From Megalopta genalis (Eukaryota; Arthropoda; Insecta; Hymenoptera; Halictidae): a DNA stretch of 64,000 nt. This document shows positions 1 to 10,528 of this stretch, piece by piece. The stretch spans positions 1 through 64,000 of the forward strand of contig NW_027476726.1 of the NCBI RefSeq assembly GCF_051020955.1, given 5' to 3'. Within the stretch, counting starts at the first letter, position 1, and each line of letters begins with the position of its first letter. The notes under the pieces were generated by a model that saw nothing but the letters and a program-made list of their open reading frames with translations, was not told the origin of the DNA and made no database searches. The position numbers and the translations under genes are program-made.

Positions 1-1147
1 GGCTAAATCGTATGTTTCGCGTTGATTTAAAGCTGATTCGTGTATTTCGCATGAATCTGAAGCTAAACTGTTCATTTCGCATGAATTTGAAGCTAAATCG
101 TTTGTTTAAAATCGCTATTTTGCACGAATTTCAATCGAAATCGTGTATATCGCATGATATTGAAGGTAAAACGTTTGTTTCGTGTGAATTTGAAGCTAAT
201 TCGTGTATTTCGCATGAATCCGAAACTAAATTGTACTTTTCGCATGAATTTGAAGCTAAATCGTTTGTTTAAAATCGCTATTTCGCACCAATTTGAATCG
301 AGATCGTGTATATCGCATGATATTCAGGTAAAATCGTTTGTTTCGTCTGAATTTGCAGCTAATTCGTTTATTTCGCATGAATCTGAAGCAAAATTGTTCA
401 TTTCGCATGAATTTGTAGCTAAATAGTTTGTTTAAAATCTCTATTTCGCACGTATTTGAATCGAAATCGTGTGTTTCGCATGATATTGAAATTAAATCGT
501 TTGTTTCGTGTGAATTTGAAGCTAATTCGTGTATTTCGCACAAATCTGAAGCTTAATTGTTCATATCGCATGATTTGAAGCTAAATCGTATGATTAAAAT
601 CGCTATTTCGCACGAATTTGAATCGAGATCGTGTATATCGCATGACATTGAAGTAAAATCGTTTGTTTCGTCTGAATTTGCAGCTAATTCGTGTATTTCA
701 CATGAATCTGAAGTTAAATTGTTCATATCGCATGAATTTGAAGCTAAATCGTTTGTTTCGCGTGGATTTAAATCTAGATCGTGTAATTCGAATTAATTTG
801 AAGCTAAACTGTTCATTTGGCATGAATTTGAAGCTAAATCGTTTGTTTAAAATCGATATTTTCCACGAATTTCAATAGAAATCGTGTGTTTTGCATGATA
901 TTGAAGCTAAATCGTATGTTTCGCGTTGATTTAAAGCTAATTCGTGTATTTCGCATGAATCTGAAGCTAAATTGTTCATTTCGCATGAATTTGAAGCTAA
1001 ATAGTTTGTTTAAAATCGCTATTTCACACGAATTTGAAGCGAAATCGTGTGTTTCGCATGAGATTGAAATTAAATCGTTTGTTTCGTGTGAATTTGAAGC
1101 TAATTCGTGTATTTCGCACAAATCTGATGCTAAATTGTTCATATCGC
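1..1147. repeat. Subfamily A, left part
   Basis: Seven 13-bp extensions (107 to about 1011, with the eighth module beginning at 1174) give module lengths 163, 163, 162, 253, 163 and 163 bp. The 162-bp module carries a one-base deletion in gcatgatttgaag near 571. The same deletion recurs near 2559 and 4220, so it marks copies of one lineage. Positions 1 to about 245 match 2313 to about 2557 almost base for base (offset 2312), so the window opens inside another copy of material duplicated further right. No gene or unique sequence is present. Confidence 0.85.
108..120 (+). repeat. 13-bp extension element of subfamily A (first of 27)
   Basis: The 13-mer aaaatcgctattt sits between tcgtttgttt and the cgcacgaattt that resumes the monomer. 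The T just before the A run lies at 107, 270, 433, 595, 848, 1011, 1174, 1427, 1590, 1843, 2005, 2258, 2421, 2583, 2836, 3088, 3251, 3504, 3666, 3919, 4082, 4244, 4497, 4659, 4822, 4985 and 5238. Variants read aaaatcgatattt or aaaatcgttattt, and the copy at 4497 has lost one A. The 13-mer also introduces a TAA in the FEAK frame of the + strand. It is absent from subfamily B, so it is the clearest diagnostic of A. It could be an insertion into an older 30-mer or a remnant of a longer ancestral monomer. Confidence 0.9.
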
Positions 1148-2809
1148 ATGAATTTGAAGCTAAATCGTTTGTTTAAAATCGTTATTTCGCACGAATTTGA
1201 AGCGAAATCGTGTATATCGCATGATATTGAAGTTAAATCGTATGTTTCGCGTGAATTTGAAGCTAATTCGTGTATTTCGCATGAATCTGAAGTTAAATTG
1301 TTCATATCGCATGAATTTAAAGCTAAATCGTTTGTTTCGCGTGGATTTAAATCTAGATCGTGTAATTCGAATTAATTTGAAGCTAAACTGTTCATTTGGC
1401 ATGAATTTGAAGCTAAACCGTTTTTTTAAAATCGATATTTTCCACGAATTTCAATAGAAATCGTATGTTTCGCATGATATTGAAATTAAATCGTTTGTTT
1501 CGTGTGAATTTGAAGCTAATTCGTGTATTTCGCACAAATCTGAAGCTAAATTGTTCATATCGCATGAATTTGAAGCTAAATCGTATGATTAAAATCGCTA
1601 TTTCGCACGAATTTGAAGCGACATCGTGTGTTTCGCATGATATTGGGGCTAAATCGTATGTTTCGCGTGAATTTGAAGCTAATTCGTGTATTTCGCATGA
1701 ATCTGAAGTTAAATTGTTCATATCGCATGAATTTGAAGCTAAAGCGTTTGTTTCGCGTGGATTTAAAGCTCGATCGTGTAATTCGAATTAATTTGAAGCT
1801 AAACTGTTCATTTGGCATGAATTTGAAGCTAAATCGTTTGTTTAAAATCGATATTTTCACGAATTTCAATCGAAATCGTGTGTTTCGCATGATATTGAAG
1901 CTAAATCGTATGTTTCGGGCTGATTTAAAGCTAATTCGTTTATTTCGCATGAATCTGAAGCTAAATTGTTCATTTCGCATAAATTTGAAGCAAAATCGAT
2001 TATTTAAAATCGTTATTTCGCACGAATTTGAAGCGAAATCGTGTACATCGCATGATATTGAAGTTAAATCGTTTGTTTCGTCTGAATTTGCAGCTAATTC
2101 GTGTATTTCACATGAATCTGAAGTTAAATTGCTCATATCGAATGAATTTGAAGCTAAATCGTTTGTTTCGCGTGGATTTAAATCTAGATCGAGTAATTCG
2201 AATTAATTTGAAGCTAAACTGTTCATTTGGCATGAAGTTGAATCTAAATCGTTTGTTTAAAATCGCTATTTCGCACCAATTTGAATCGAGATCGTGTATA
2301 TCGCATGATATTTAGGCTAAATCGTATGTTTCGCGTTGATTTAAAGCTGATTCGTGTATTTCGCATGAATCTGAAGCTAAACTGTTCATTTCGCATGAAT
2401 TTGAAGCTAAATCGTTTGTTTAAAATCGCTATTTTGCACGAATTTCAATCGAAATCGTGTATATCGCATGATATTGAAGGTAAAACGTTTGTTTCGTGTG
2501 AATTTGAAGCTAATTCGTGTATTTCGCATGAATCCGAAACTAAATTGTACTTTTCGCATGATTTGAAGCTAAATCGTATGATTAAAATCGCTATTTCGCA
2601 CGAATTTGAATCGAGATCGTGTATATCGCATGATATTGAAGTAAAATCGTTTGTTTCGTCTGAATTTGCAGCTAATTCGTGTATTTCACATGAATCTGAA
2701 GTTAAATTGTTCATATCGCAGGAATTTGAAGCTAAATCGTTTGATTCGCGTGGATTCAAATCTAGATCGTGTAATTCGAATTAATTTGAAGCTAAACTAT
2801 TCATTTGGC
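1148..2809. repeat. Subfamily A 1.66-kb tandem duplication, copy 1
   Basis: This block and the next are nearly identical over about 1.66 kb. Extensions at 1174, 1427, 1590, 1843, 2005, 2258, 2421 and 2583 correspond to 2836, 3088, 3251, 3504, 3666, 3919, 4082 and 4244. Shared rare variants include tgatattggggct (near 1640 and 3301), tttcgggctgattt (near 1914 and 3577), gagtaattcg (near 2190 and 3851) and gcaggaattt (near 2718 and 4379). The offset is 1662 bp at the left and 1661 further on, because copy 2 has one T fewer in the T run near 3083. At the left edge the match fades near 1147, where ttcatatcgc replaces ttcatttggc. Confidence 0.9.
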
Positions 2810-4470
2810 ATGAATTTGAAGCTAAATCGTTTGTTTAAAATCGTTATTTCGCACGAATTTGAAGCGAAATCGTGTATATCGCATGATATTGAAGTTAAAT
2901 CGTATGTTTCGCGTGAATTTGAAGCTAATTCGTGTATTTCGCATGAATCTGAAGTTAAATTGTTCATATCGCATGAATTTAAAGCTAAATCGTTTGTTTC
3001 GCGTGGATTTAAATCTAGATCGTGTAATTCGAATTAATTTGAAGCTAAACTGTTCATTTGGCATGAATTTGAAGCTAAACCGTTTTTTAAAATCGATATT
3101 TTCCACGAATTTCAATAGAAATCGTATGTTTCGCATGATATTGAAATTAAATCGTTTGTTTCGTGTGAATTTGAAGCTAATTCGTGTATTTCGCACAAAT
3201 CTGAAGCTAAATTGTTCATATCGCATGAATTTGAAGCTAAATCGTATGATTAAAATCGCTATTTCGCACGAATTTGAAGCGACATCGTGTGTTTCGCATG
3301 ATATTGGGGCTAAATCGTATGTTTCGCGTGAATTTGAAGCTAATTCGTGTATTTCGCATGAATCTGAAGTTAAATTGTTCATATCGCATGAATTTGAAGC
3401 TAAAGCGTTTGTTTCGCGTGGATTTAAAGCTCGATCGTGTAATTCGAATTAATTTGAAGCTAAACTGTTCATTTGGCATGAATTTGAAGCTAAATCGTTT
3501 GTTTAAAATCGATATTTTCACGAATTTCAATCGAAATCGTGTGTTTCGCATGATATTGAAGCTAAATCGTATGTTTCGGGCTGATTTAAAGCTAATTCGT
3601 TTATTTCGCATGAATCTGAAGCTAAATTGTTCATTTCGCATAAATTTGAAGCAAAATCGATTATTTAAAATCGTTATTTCGCACGAATTTGAAGCGAAAT
3701 CGTGTACATCGCATGATATTGAAGTTAAATCGTTTGTTTCGTCTGAATTTGCAGCTAATTCGTGTATTTCACATGAATCTGAAGTTAAATTGCTCATATC
3801 GAATGAATTTGAAGCTAAATCGTTTGTTTCGCGTGGATTTAAATCTAGATCGAGTAATTCGAATTAATTTGAAGCTAAACTGTTCATTTGGCATGAAGTT
3901 GAATCTAAATCGTTTGTTTAAAATCGCTATTTCGCACCAATTTGAATCGAGATCGTGTATATCGCATGATATTTAGGCTAAATCGTATGTTTCGCGTTGA
4001 TTTAAAGCTGATTCGTGTATTTCGCATGAATCTGAAGCTAAACTGTTCATTTCGCATGAATTTGAAGCTAAATCGTTTGTTTAAAATCGCTATTTTGCAC
4101 GAATTTCAATCGAAATCGTGTATATCGCATGATATTGAAGGTAAAACGTTTGTTTCGTGTGAATTTGAAGCTAATTCGTGTATTTCGCATGAATCCGAAA
4201 CTAAATTGTACTTTTCGCATGATTTGAAGCTAAATCGTATGATTAAAATCGCTATTTCGCACGAATTTGAATCGAGATCGTGTATATCGCATGATATTGA
4301 AGTAAAATCGTTTGTTTCGTCTGAATTTGCAGCTAATTCGTGTATTTCACATGAATCTGAAGTTAAATTGTTCATATCGCAGGAATTTGAAGCTAAATCG
4401 TTTGATTCGCGTGGATTCAAATCTAGATCGTGTAATTCGAATTAATTTGAAGCTAAACTATTCATTTGGC
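2810..4470. repeat. Subfamily A 1.66-kb tandem duplication, copy 2
   Basis: This is the second copy of the preceding block, directly abutting it with no spacer. Identity continues to about 4498, where copy 2 reads tttaaatcgatattttgc and copy 1 reads tttaaaatcgttatttcgc. The near-identity over 1.66 kb, against visible divergence between neighbouring monomers, points to a recent segmental tandem duplication. It spans about 8 modules and breaks inside homologous monomers, as unequal crossing-over would. Confidence 0.9.
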
Positions 4471-5393
4471 ATGAATTTGAAGCTAAATCGTTTGTTTAAA
4501 TCGATATTTTGCACGAATTTCAATAGAAATCGTGTGTTTCGCATGATATTGAAGCTAAATCGTATGTCTCGCGTTGATTTAAAGCTAATTCGTGTATTTC
4601 GCATGAATCTGAAGCTAAAATGTTCATTTCGCATGAATTGGAAGCTAAATAGTTTGTTTAAAATCGCTATTTCACACGAATTTGAAGCGAAATCGTGTGT
4701 TTTGCATGATATTGAAATTAAATCGTTTGTTTCGTGTGAATTTGAAGCTAATTCGTGTATTTCGCACAAATCTGAAGCCAAATTGTTAATATCGCATGAA
4801 TTTGAAGCTAAATCGTATGATTAAAAACGCTATTTCGCACGAATTTGAAGCGACATCGTGTGTTTCGCATGATATTGGTGCTAAATCGTATGTTTCGCGT
4901 GAATTTGAAGCTAATTCGTGTATTTCGCATGAATCTGAAGCTAAATTGTTCATTCCGCATGAATTTGAAGCTGAATCGTTTGTTTAAAATCGTTATTTCG
5001 CACGAATTTGATGCGAAATCGTGTTTATCGCATGATATTGAAGTAAAATCGTTTGTTTCGTCTGAATTTGCAGCTAATTCGTGTATTTCACATGAATCTG
5101 AAGTTAAATTGTTCATATCGCATGAATTAGAAGCTAAATCGTTTGTTTCGCATGGATTTAAATCTAGATCGTGTAATTCGAATTAATTTGAAGCTAAACT
5201 GTTCATTTGGCATGAATTTGAAGCTACATCGTTTGTTTAAAATCGCTATTTCGCACGAATTTGAAGCGACATCGTGTGTTTCGCATGATATTGAAGTTAA
5301 ATCGTTTGTTTCGTCTGAATTTGAAGTTAATTCGTGTATTTCACATGAATCTGAAGTTAAATTGTTCATATCGCATGAATTTGAAGCTAAATC
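4471..5393. repeat. Subfamily A, right part up to the A/B junction
   Basis: Extensions at 4497, 4659, 4822, 4985 and 5238 give module lengths 162, 163, 163 and 253 bp. Near the right end, monomers begin to show B-like words (gcatggattt near 5149) while still carrying A-type aaatcgt. After 5238 there are no further extensions. The last clear A monomer ends in cgcatgaatttgaagctaaa near 5390. No gene is visible. Confidence 0.85.
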
Positions 5394-5460
5394 ATGTGTT
5401 TCGCATGGATTTGAAGCTAACTCGTTCGTTTCGCATGCAGTTGTAGCTTAATAATGTATA
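5372..5460. other. Junction between satellite subfamilies A and B
   Basis: Left of the junction the text reads catgaatttgaagctaaat, which suits either family. It then continues catgtgtttcgcatgg, which is the B form, and 5401-5460 are the last two monomers of a B unit (gctaactcgttcg, then gcatgcagttgtagctt). The switch falls within a monomer and keeps the 30-bp phase. That is expected of recombination between related arrays rather than insertion of foreign DNA. B therefore starts mid-unit, and the first complete B unit begins at 5461. Confidence 0.85.
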
Positions 5461-7587
5461 TCACAAGTATTTGCAGCTAAACCATTTGTTTTGCATGGAT
5501 TTGAAGCTAAGCCTTCTACTTCGCATTCATTTGAAGCTAAATCATTTGTTTCGCATGGATTTGAATCTAAGCCTTGTCCTTCGAATTGATTTGAAGCTAA
5601 ATCATGTGTTTCGTATGGATTTGATGCTAAACCTTCTACATCGAATTGATTTGAAGCTAAATCATGTGTCTCGCATGGATTTGAAGCTACCTCGTTTGTT
5701 CCTACAGTATTTAAATCTATATCACTTATATCGCAAGTATTTGAATCTAAAACATATGTGTCCCATGGATTTGAAGCTGAACCTACTACATCGCATTGAT
5801 GTGAAGCTAAATCTTGTGTATCGCATGGATTTGAAGCTAAACCTTCTACATCGCATTGGTTTGAAGCTAAATCATGTGAATCGCATGGATTTGAAGCTAA
5901 CTCGTTCGTTTCGCATGCAGTTGTAGCTTAATAATGTATATCACAAGTATTTGTAGCTAAACCATTTGTTTTGCGTGGATTTGAAGCTAAGCCTTCTACA
6001 TCGCATTCATTTGAAGCTAAATCATTTGTTTCGCATGGATTTGAATCTAAGCCATGTCCTTCGAATTGATTTGAAGCTAAATCATGTGTTTCGTATGGAT
6101 TTGAAGCTAAACCTTCTACATCGAATTGATTTGAATCTAAATCATGTGTCTCGCATGGAATTGAAGCTACCTCGTTTGTTCCTACAGTATTTAAAGCTAT
6201 ATCACTTATATCGCAAGTATTTGAAGCTAAAACATATGTGTCGCATGGATTTGAAGCTGAACCTACTACATCGCATTGATTTGAAGCTAAATCTTGTGTA
6301 TCGCATGGATTTGAAGCTAAACCTTCTACATCGCATTGGTTTGAAGCTAAATCATGTGAATCGCATGGATTTGAAGCTAACTCGTTCGTTTCACATGCAG
6401 TTGTAGCTAAATGATATATATCACAAGTATTTGTAGCTAAACCATTTGTTTTGCATGGATTTGAAGCTAAGCCTTCTACTTCGCATTCATTTGTAGCTAA
6501 ATCATTTGTTTCGCATGGATTTGAAGCTAAGCCTTCTACATCACATTGATTTGCAGCTAAATCATGTGTTTCGCATGGATTTGAAGCTAACTTGTTCGTT
6601 TCGCATGCACTTGTAGCTTAATAATATATATCACAAGTATTTGAGGCTAAACCAATTGTTTTGCATGGATTTGAAGCTAAGCCTTCTACTTCGCATTCAT
6701 TTGAAGCTAAATCATTTGTTTCGCATGGATTTGAATCTAAGCCTTGTACTTCGAATTGATTTGAAGCTAAATCATGTGTTTCGTATGGATTTGACGCCAA
6801 CCTTCTACATCGAATTAATTTGAAGCTAAATCATGTGTCTCGCATGGAATTGAAGCTACCTCGTTTGTTCTTACAGTATTTAAAGCTATATCACTTATAT
6901 CGCAGTATTTGAAGCTAAAACATATGTGACGCATGGATTTGAAGCTGAACCTACTACATCGCATTGATTTGAAGCTAAAACTTGTGTATCGCATGGATTT
7001 GAAGCTAAACCTTCTACATCACATTGATTTGCAGCTAAATCATGTGAATCGCATGGATTTGAAGCTAACTCGTTCGTTTCGCATGCAGTTGTAGCTAAAT
7101 GATATATATCACAAGTATTTGTAGCTAATCCATTTGTTTTGCATGGATTTGAAGCTAAGCCTCTACTTCGCATTCATTTGAAGCTAAATCATTTGTTTCG
7201 CATGGATTTGAATCTAAGCCTTGTCCTTCGAATTGATTTGAAGCTAAATCATGTGTTTCGTACGGATTTGATGCTAAACCTTCTACATCGAATTGATTTG
7301 AAACTAAATCATGTGTCTCGCATGGATTTGAAGCTACCTCGTTTGTTCCTACAGTATTTAAATCTATATCACTTATATCGCAAGTATTTGAATCTAAAAC
7401 ATATGTGTCGCATGGATTTGAAGCTGAACCTACTACATCGCATTGATGTGAAGCTAAATCTTGTGTATCGCATGGATTTGAAGCTAAACCTTCTACATCG
7501 CATTGGTTTGAAGCTAAATCATGTGAATCGCATGGATTTGAAGCTAACTCGTTCGTTTCGCATGCAGTTGTAGCTTAATAATGTATA
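5461..7587. repeat. Subfamily B, left-edge units 1-5
   Basis: Units start at 5461 (480 bp), 5941 (480), 6421 (210), 6631 (478) and 7109 (479). The two units at 6631 and 7109 carry three single-base deletions: near 6800 (gccaaccttc), 6904 (cgcagtattt) and 7161 (gcctctacttc). Unit 6631 also has several private substitutions (tttgaggct, gacgcc). The 6421 unit and the start of 6631 share gcacttgtagc and accaattgt with 16471-16710 and 21153-21392. Private changes and indels are denser here than further right, as expected near an array edge. No gene is visible. Confidence 0.85.
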
Positions 7588-10528
7588 TCACAAGTATTTG
7601 TAGCTAAACCATTTGTTTTGCATGGATTTGAAGCTAAGCCTTCTACTTCGCATTCATTTGAAGCTAAATCATTTGTTTCGCATGGATTTGAAGCTAAGCC
7701 TTCTACATCACATTGATTTGCAGCTAAATCATGTGTTTCGCATGGATTTGAAGCCAACTCGTTCGTTTCGCATGCAGTTGTAGCTTAATAATGTATATCA
7801 CAAGTATTTGTAGCTAAACCATTTGTTTTGCATGGATTTGAAGCTAAGCCTTCTACTTCGCATTCATTTGATGCTAAATCATTTGTTTCGCATGGATTTG
7901 AATCTAAGCCTTGTCCTTCGAATTGACTTGAAGCTAAATCATGTGTTTCGTATGGATTTGAAGCCAAACCTTCTACATAGAATTGATTTGAAGCTAAATC
8001 ATGTGTCTCGCATGGAATTGAAGCTACCTCGTTTGTTCCTACAGTATTTAAAGCCATATCACTTATATCGCAAGTATTTGAAGCTAAAACATATGTGTCG
8101 CATGGATTTGAAGCTGAACCTACTACATCGCATTGATTTGAAGCTAAATCTTGTGTATCGCATGGATTTAAAGCTAAACCTTCTACATCGCATTGGTTTG
8201 AAGCTAAATCATGTGAATCGCATGGATTTGAAGCTAACTCGTTCGTTTCACATGCAGTTGTAGCTAAATGATATATATCACAAGTATTTGTAGCTAATCC
8301 ATTTGTTTCGCATGGATTTGAAGCTAAGCCTTCTACATCACATTGATTTGCAGCGAAATCATGTGTTTCGCATGCAGTTGTTGCTTAATAATGTATATCA
8401 CAAGTATTTGTAGCTAAACCATTTGTTTTGCATGGATTTGAAGCTAAGCCTTCTACTTCGCATTCATTTGAAGCTAAATCATTTGTTTCGCATGGATTTG
8501 AATCTAAGCCTTGTCCTTCGAATTGATTTGAAGCTAAATCATGTGTTTCGTATGGATTTGAAGCTAAACCTTCTACATCGAATTAATTTGAAGCTAAATC
8601 ATGTGTCTCGCATGGAATTGAAGCTACCTCGTTTGTTCCTACAGTATTTAAAGCAATATCACTTATATCGCAAGTATTTGAAGCTAAAACATATGTGTCG
8701 CATGGATTTGAAGCTGAACCTACTACATCGCATTGATTTGAAGCTAAATCTTGTGTATCGCATGGATTTGAAGCTAAACCTTCTACATCGCATTGGTTTC
8801 AAGCTAAATCATGTGAATCGCATGGATTTGAAGCTAACTCGTTCGTTTCGCATGCAGTTGTAGCTTAATAATGTATATCACAAGTATTTGTAGCTAAACC
8901 ATTTGTTTTGCATGGATTTGAAGCTAAGCCTTCTACTTCGCATTCATTTGAAGCTAAATCATTTGTTTCGCATGGTTTTGAAGCTAAGCCTTCTACATCA
9001 CATTGATTTGTAGCGAAATCATGTGTTTCGCATGGATTTGAAGCTAACTCGTTCGTTTCGGATGCAGTTGTAGCTTAATAATGTATATCACAAGTATTTG
9101 TAGCTAAACCATTTGTTTTGCATGGATTTGAAGCTAAGCCTTCTACTTCGAATTCATTTGAAGCTTAATCATTTGTTTCGCATGGATTTGAATCTAAGCC
9201 TTGTCCTTCGAATTGATTTGAAGCTAAATCATGTGTTTCGTATGGATTTGAAGCCAAACCTTCTACATCGAATTGATTTGAAGCTAAATCATGTGTCTCG
9301 CATGGAATTGAAGCTACCTCGTTTGTTCCTACAGTATTTAAAGCTATATCACTTATATCGCAAGTACTTGAAGCTAAAACATATGTGTCGCAATGGATTT
9401 GAAGCTGAACCTACTACATCGCATTGATTTGAAGCTAAATCTTGTGTATCGCATGGATTTGAAGCTAAACCTTCTACATCGCATTGGTTATCAGCTAAAT
9501 CATGTGTTTCGCATGGATTTGAAGCTAACTCGTTCGTTTCGCATGCAGTTGTAGCTTAATAATGTATATCACAAGTATTTGTAGCTAAACCATTTGTTTT
9601 GCATGGATTTGAAGTTAAGCCTTCTACTTCGCATTCATTTGAAGCTAAATCATTTGTTTCGCATCAATTTGAATCTAAGCCTTGTCCTTCGAATTGATTT
9701 GAAGCTAAACCATGTGTCTCGCATGGAATTGAAGCTACCTCGTTTGTTCCTACAGTATTTAAAGCTATATCACATATATCGCAAGTATTTGAAGCTAAAA
9801 CATATGTGTCGCATGAGTTTGAAGCTGAACCTACTACATCGCATTGATTTGAAGCTAAATCTTGTGTATCGCATGGATTTGAAGCTAAGTCGTTCGTTTC
9901 GCATGCAGTTGTAGCTTAATAATGTATATCACAAGTATTTGTAGCTAAACCATTTGTTTTGCATGGATTTGAAGCTAAGCCTTCTGCTTCGCATTCATCT
10001 GAAGCTAAATCATTTGTTTCGCATGGATTTGAAGCTAAGCCTTCTACATCACATTGATTTGCAGCTAAATCATGTGTTTCGCATGGATTTGAAGCTAACT
10101 CGTTCGTCTCGCATGCAGTTGTAGCTTAATAATGTATATCACAAGTATTTGTAGCTAAACCATTTGTTTTGCATGGATTTGAAGCTAAGCCTTCTACTTC
10201 GCATTCATTTGAAGCTAAATCATGTGTTTCGTATGGATTTGAATCTAAGCATTGTCCTTCGAATTGATTTGAAGCTAAATCATGTGTCTCGCATGGAATT
10301 GAAGCTACCTCGTTTGTTCCTACAGTATTTAAAGCTATATCACTTATATCGCAAGTATTTGAAGCTAAAACATATGTGTCGCATGGATTTGAAGCTGAAC
10401 CTACTACATCGCATTGATTTGAAGCTAAACCTTCTACATCGCATTGGTTTGAAGCTAATTCATGTGAACCGCATGGATTCGAAGCTAACTCGTTCGTTTC
10501 GCATGCAGTTGTAGCTTAATAATGTATA
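7588..10528. repeat. Approximately 3.2-kb duplication in B, copy 1
   Basis: Units start at 7588 (210), 7798 (480), 8278 (120), 8398 (480), 8878 (210), 9088 (481), 9569 (360), 9929 (210) and 10139 (390). The series recurs from 10529 to 13739 with the same rare variants: acatagaattg (7975, 10916), cattggtttcaagct (8791, 12062), cttcgaattcatttgaagctt (near 9149, 12420), cattggttatcagc (9483, 12695), ttctgcttcgcattcatct (near 9983, 13194) and gcattgtcc (10249, 13460). The offset is 2941 bp at first, 3271 after the 120-bp unit (450 bp of small units in copy 2), and 3211 after a 60-bp loss in copy 2. Confidence 0.9.

Larger units (their letters stand above)
1..5393. repeat. Satellite subfamily A array (30-bp monomers with 13-bp extensions)
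   Basis: The whole stretch is head-to-tail copies of a monomer of about 30 bp, recognisable by gaatttgaagctaaatcgt followed by ttcgc. It differs from the array to its right mainly in carrying aaatcg and cgcgtg or cgcatgaa where the other has aaatca and cgcatgga. At 27 places a monomer is lengthened to about 43 bp by the 13-mer aaaatcgctattt or a close variant. These extensions break the array into modules of 162/163 bp and 252/253 bp. The first base of the window is already inside the array, so its left end is not seen. I see no gene, transposon or unique DNA. The short open frames here are by-products of the 3n period and are cut wherever the 13-bp extension shifts frame. Confidence 0.95.

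Noticed and set aside
6400..6425. TATA-box promoters at gatatatatcac once per unit
   Set aside because: The AT run is simply part of the boundary monomer. There is no associated gene, start-site pattern or other promoter element to support it.
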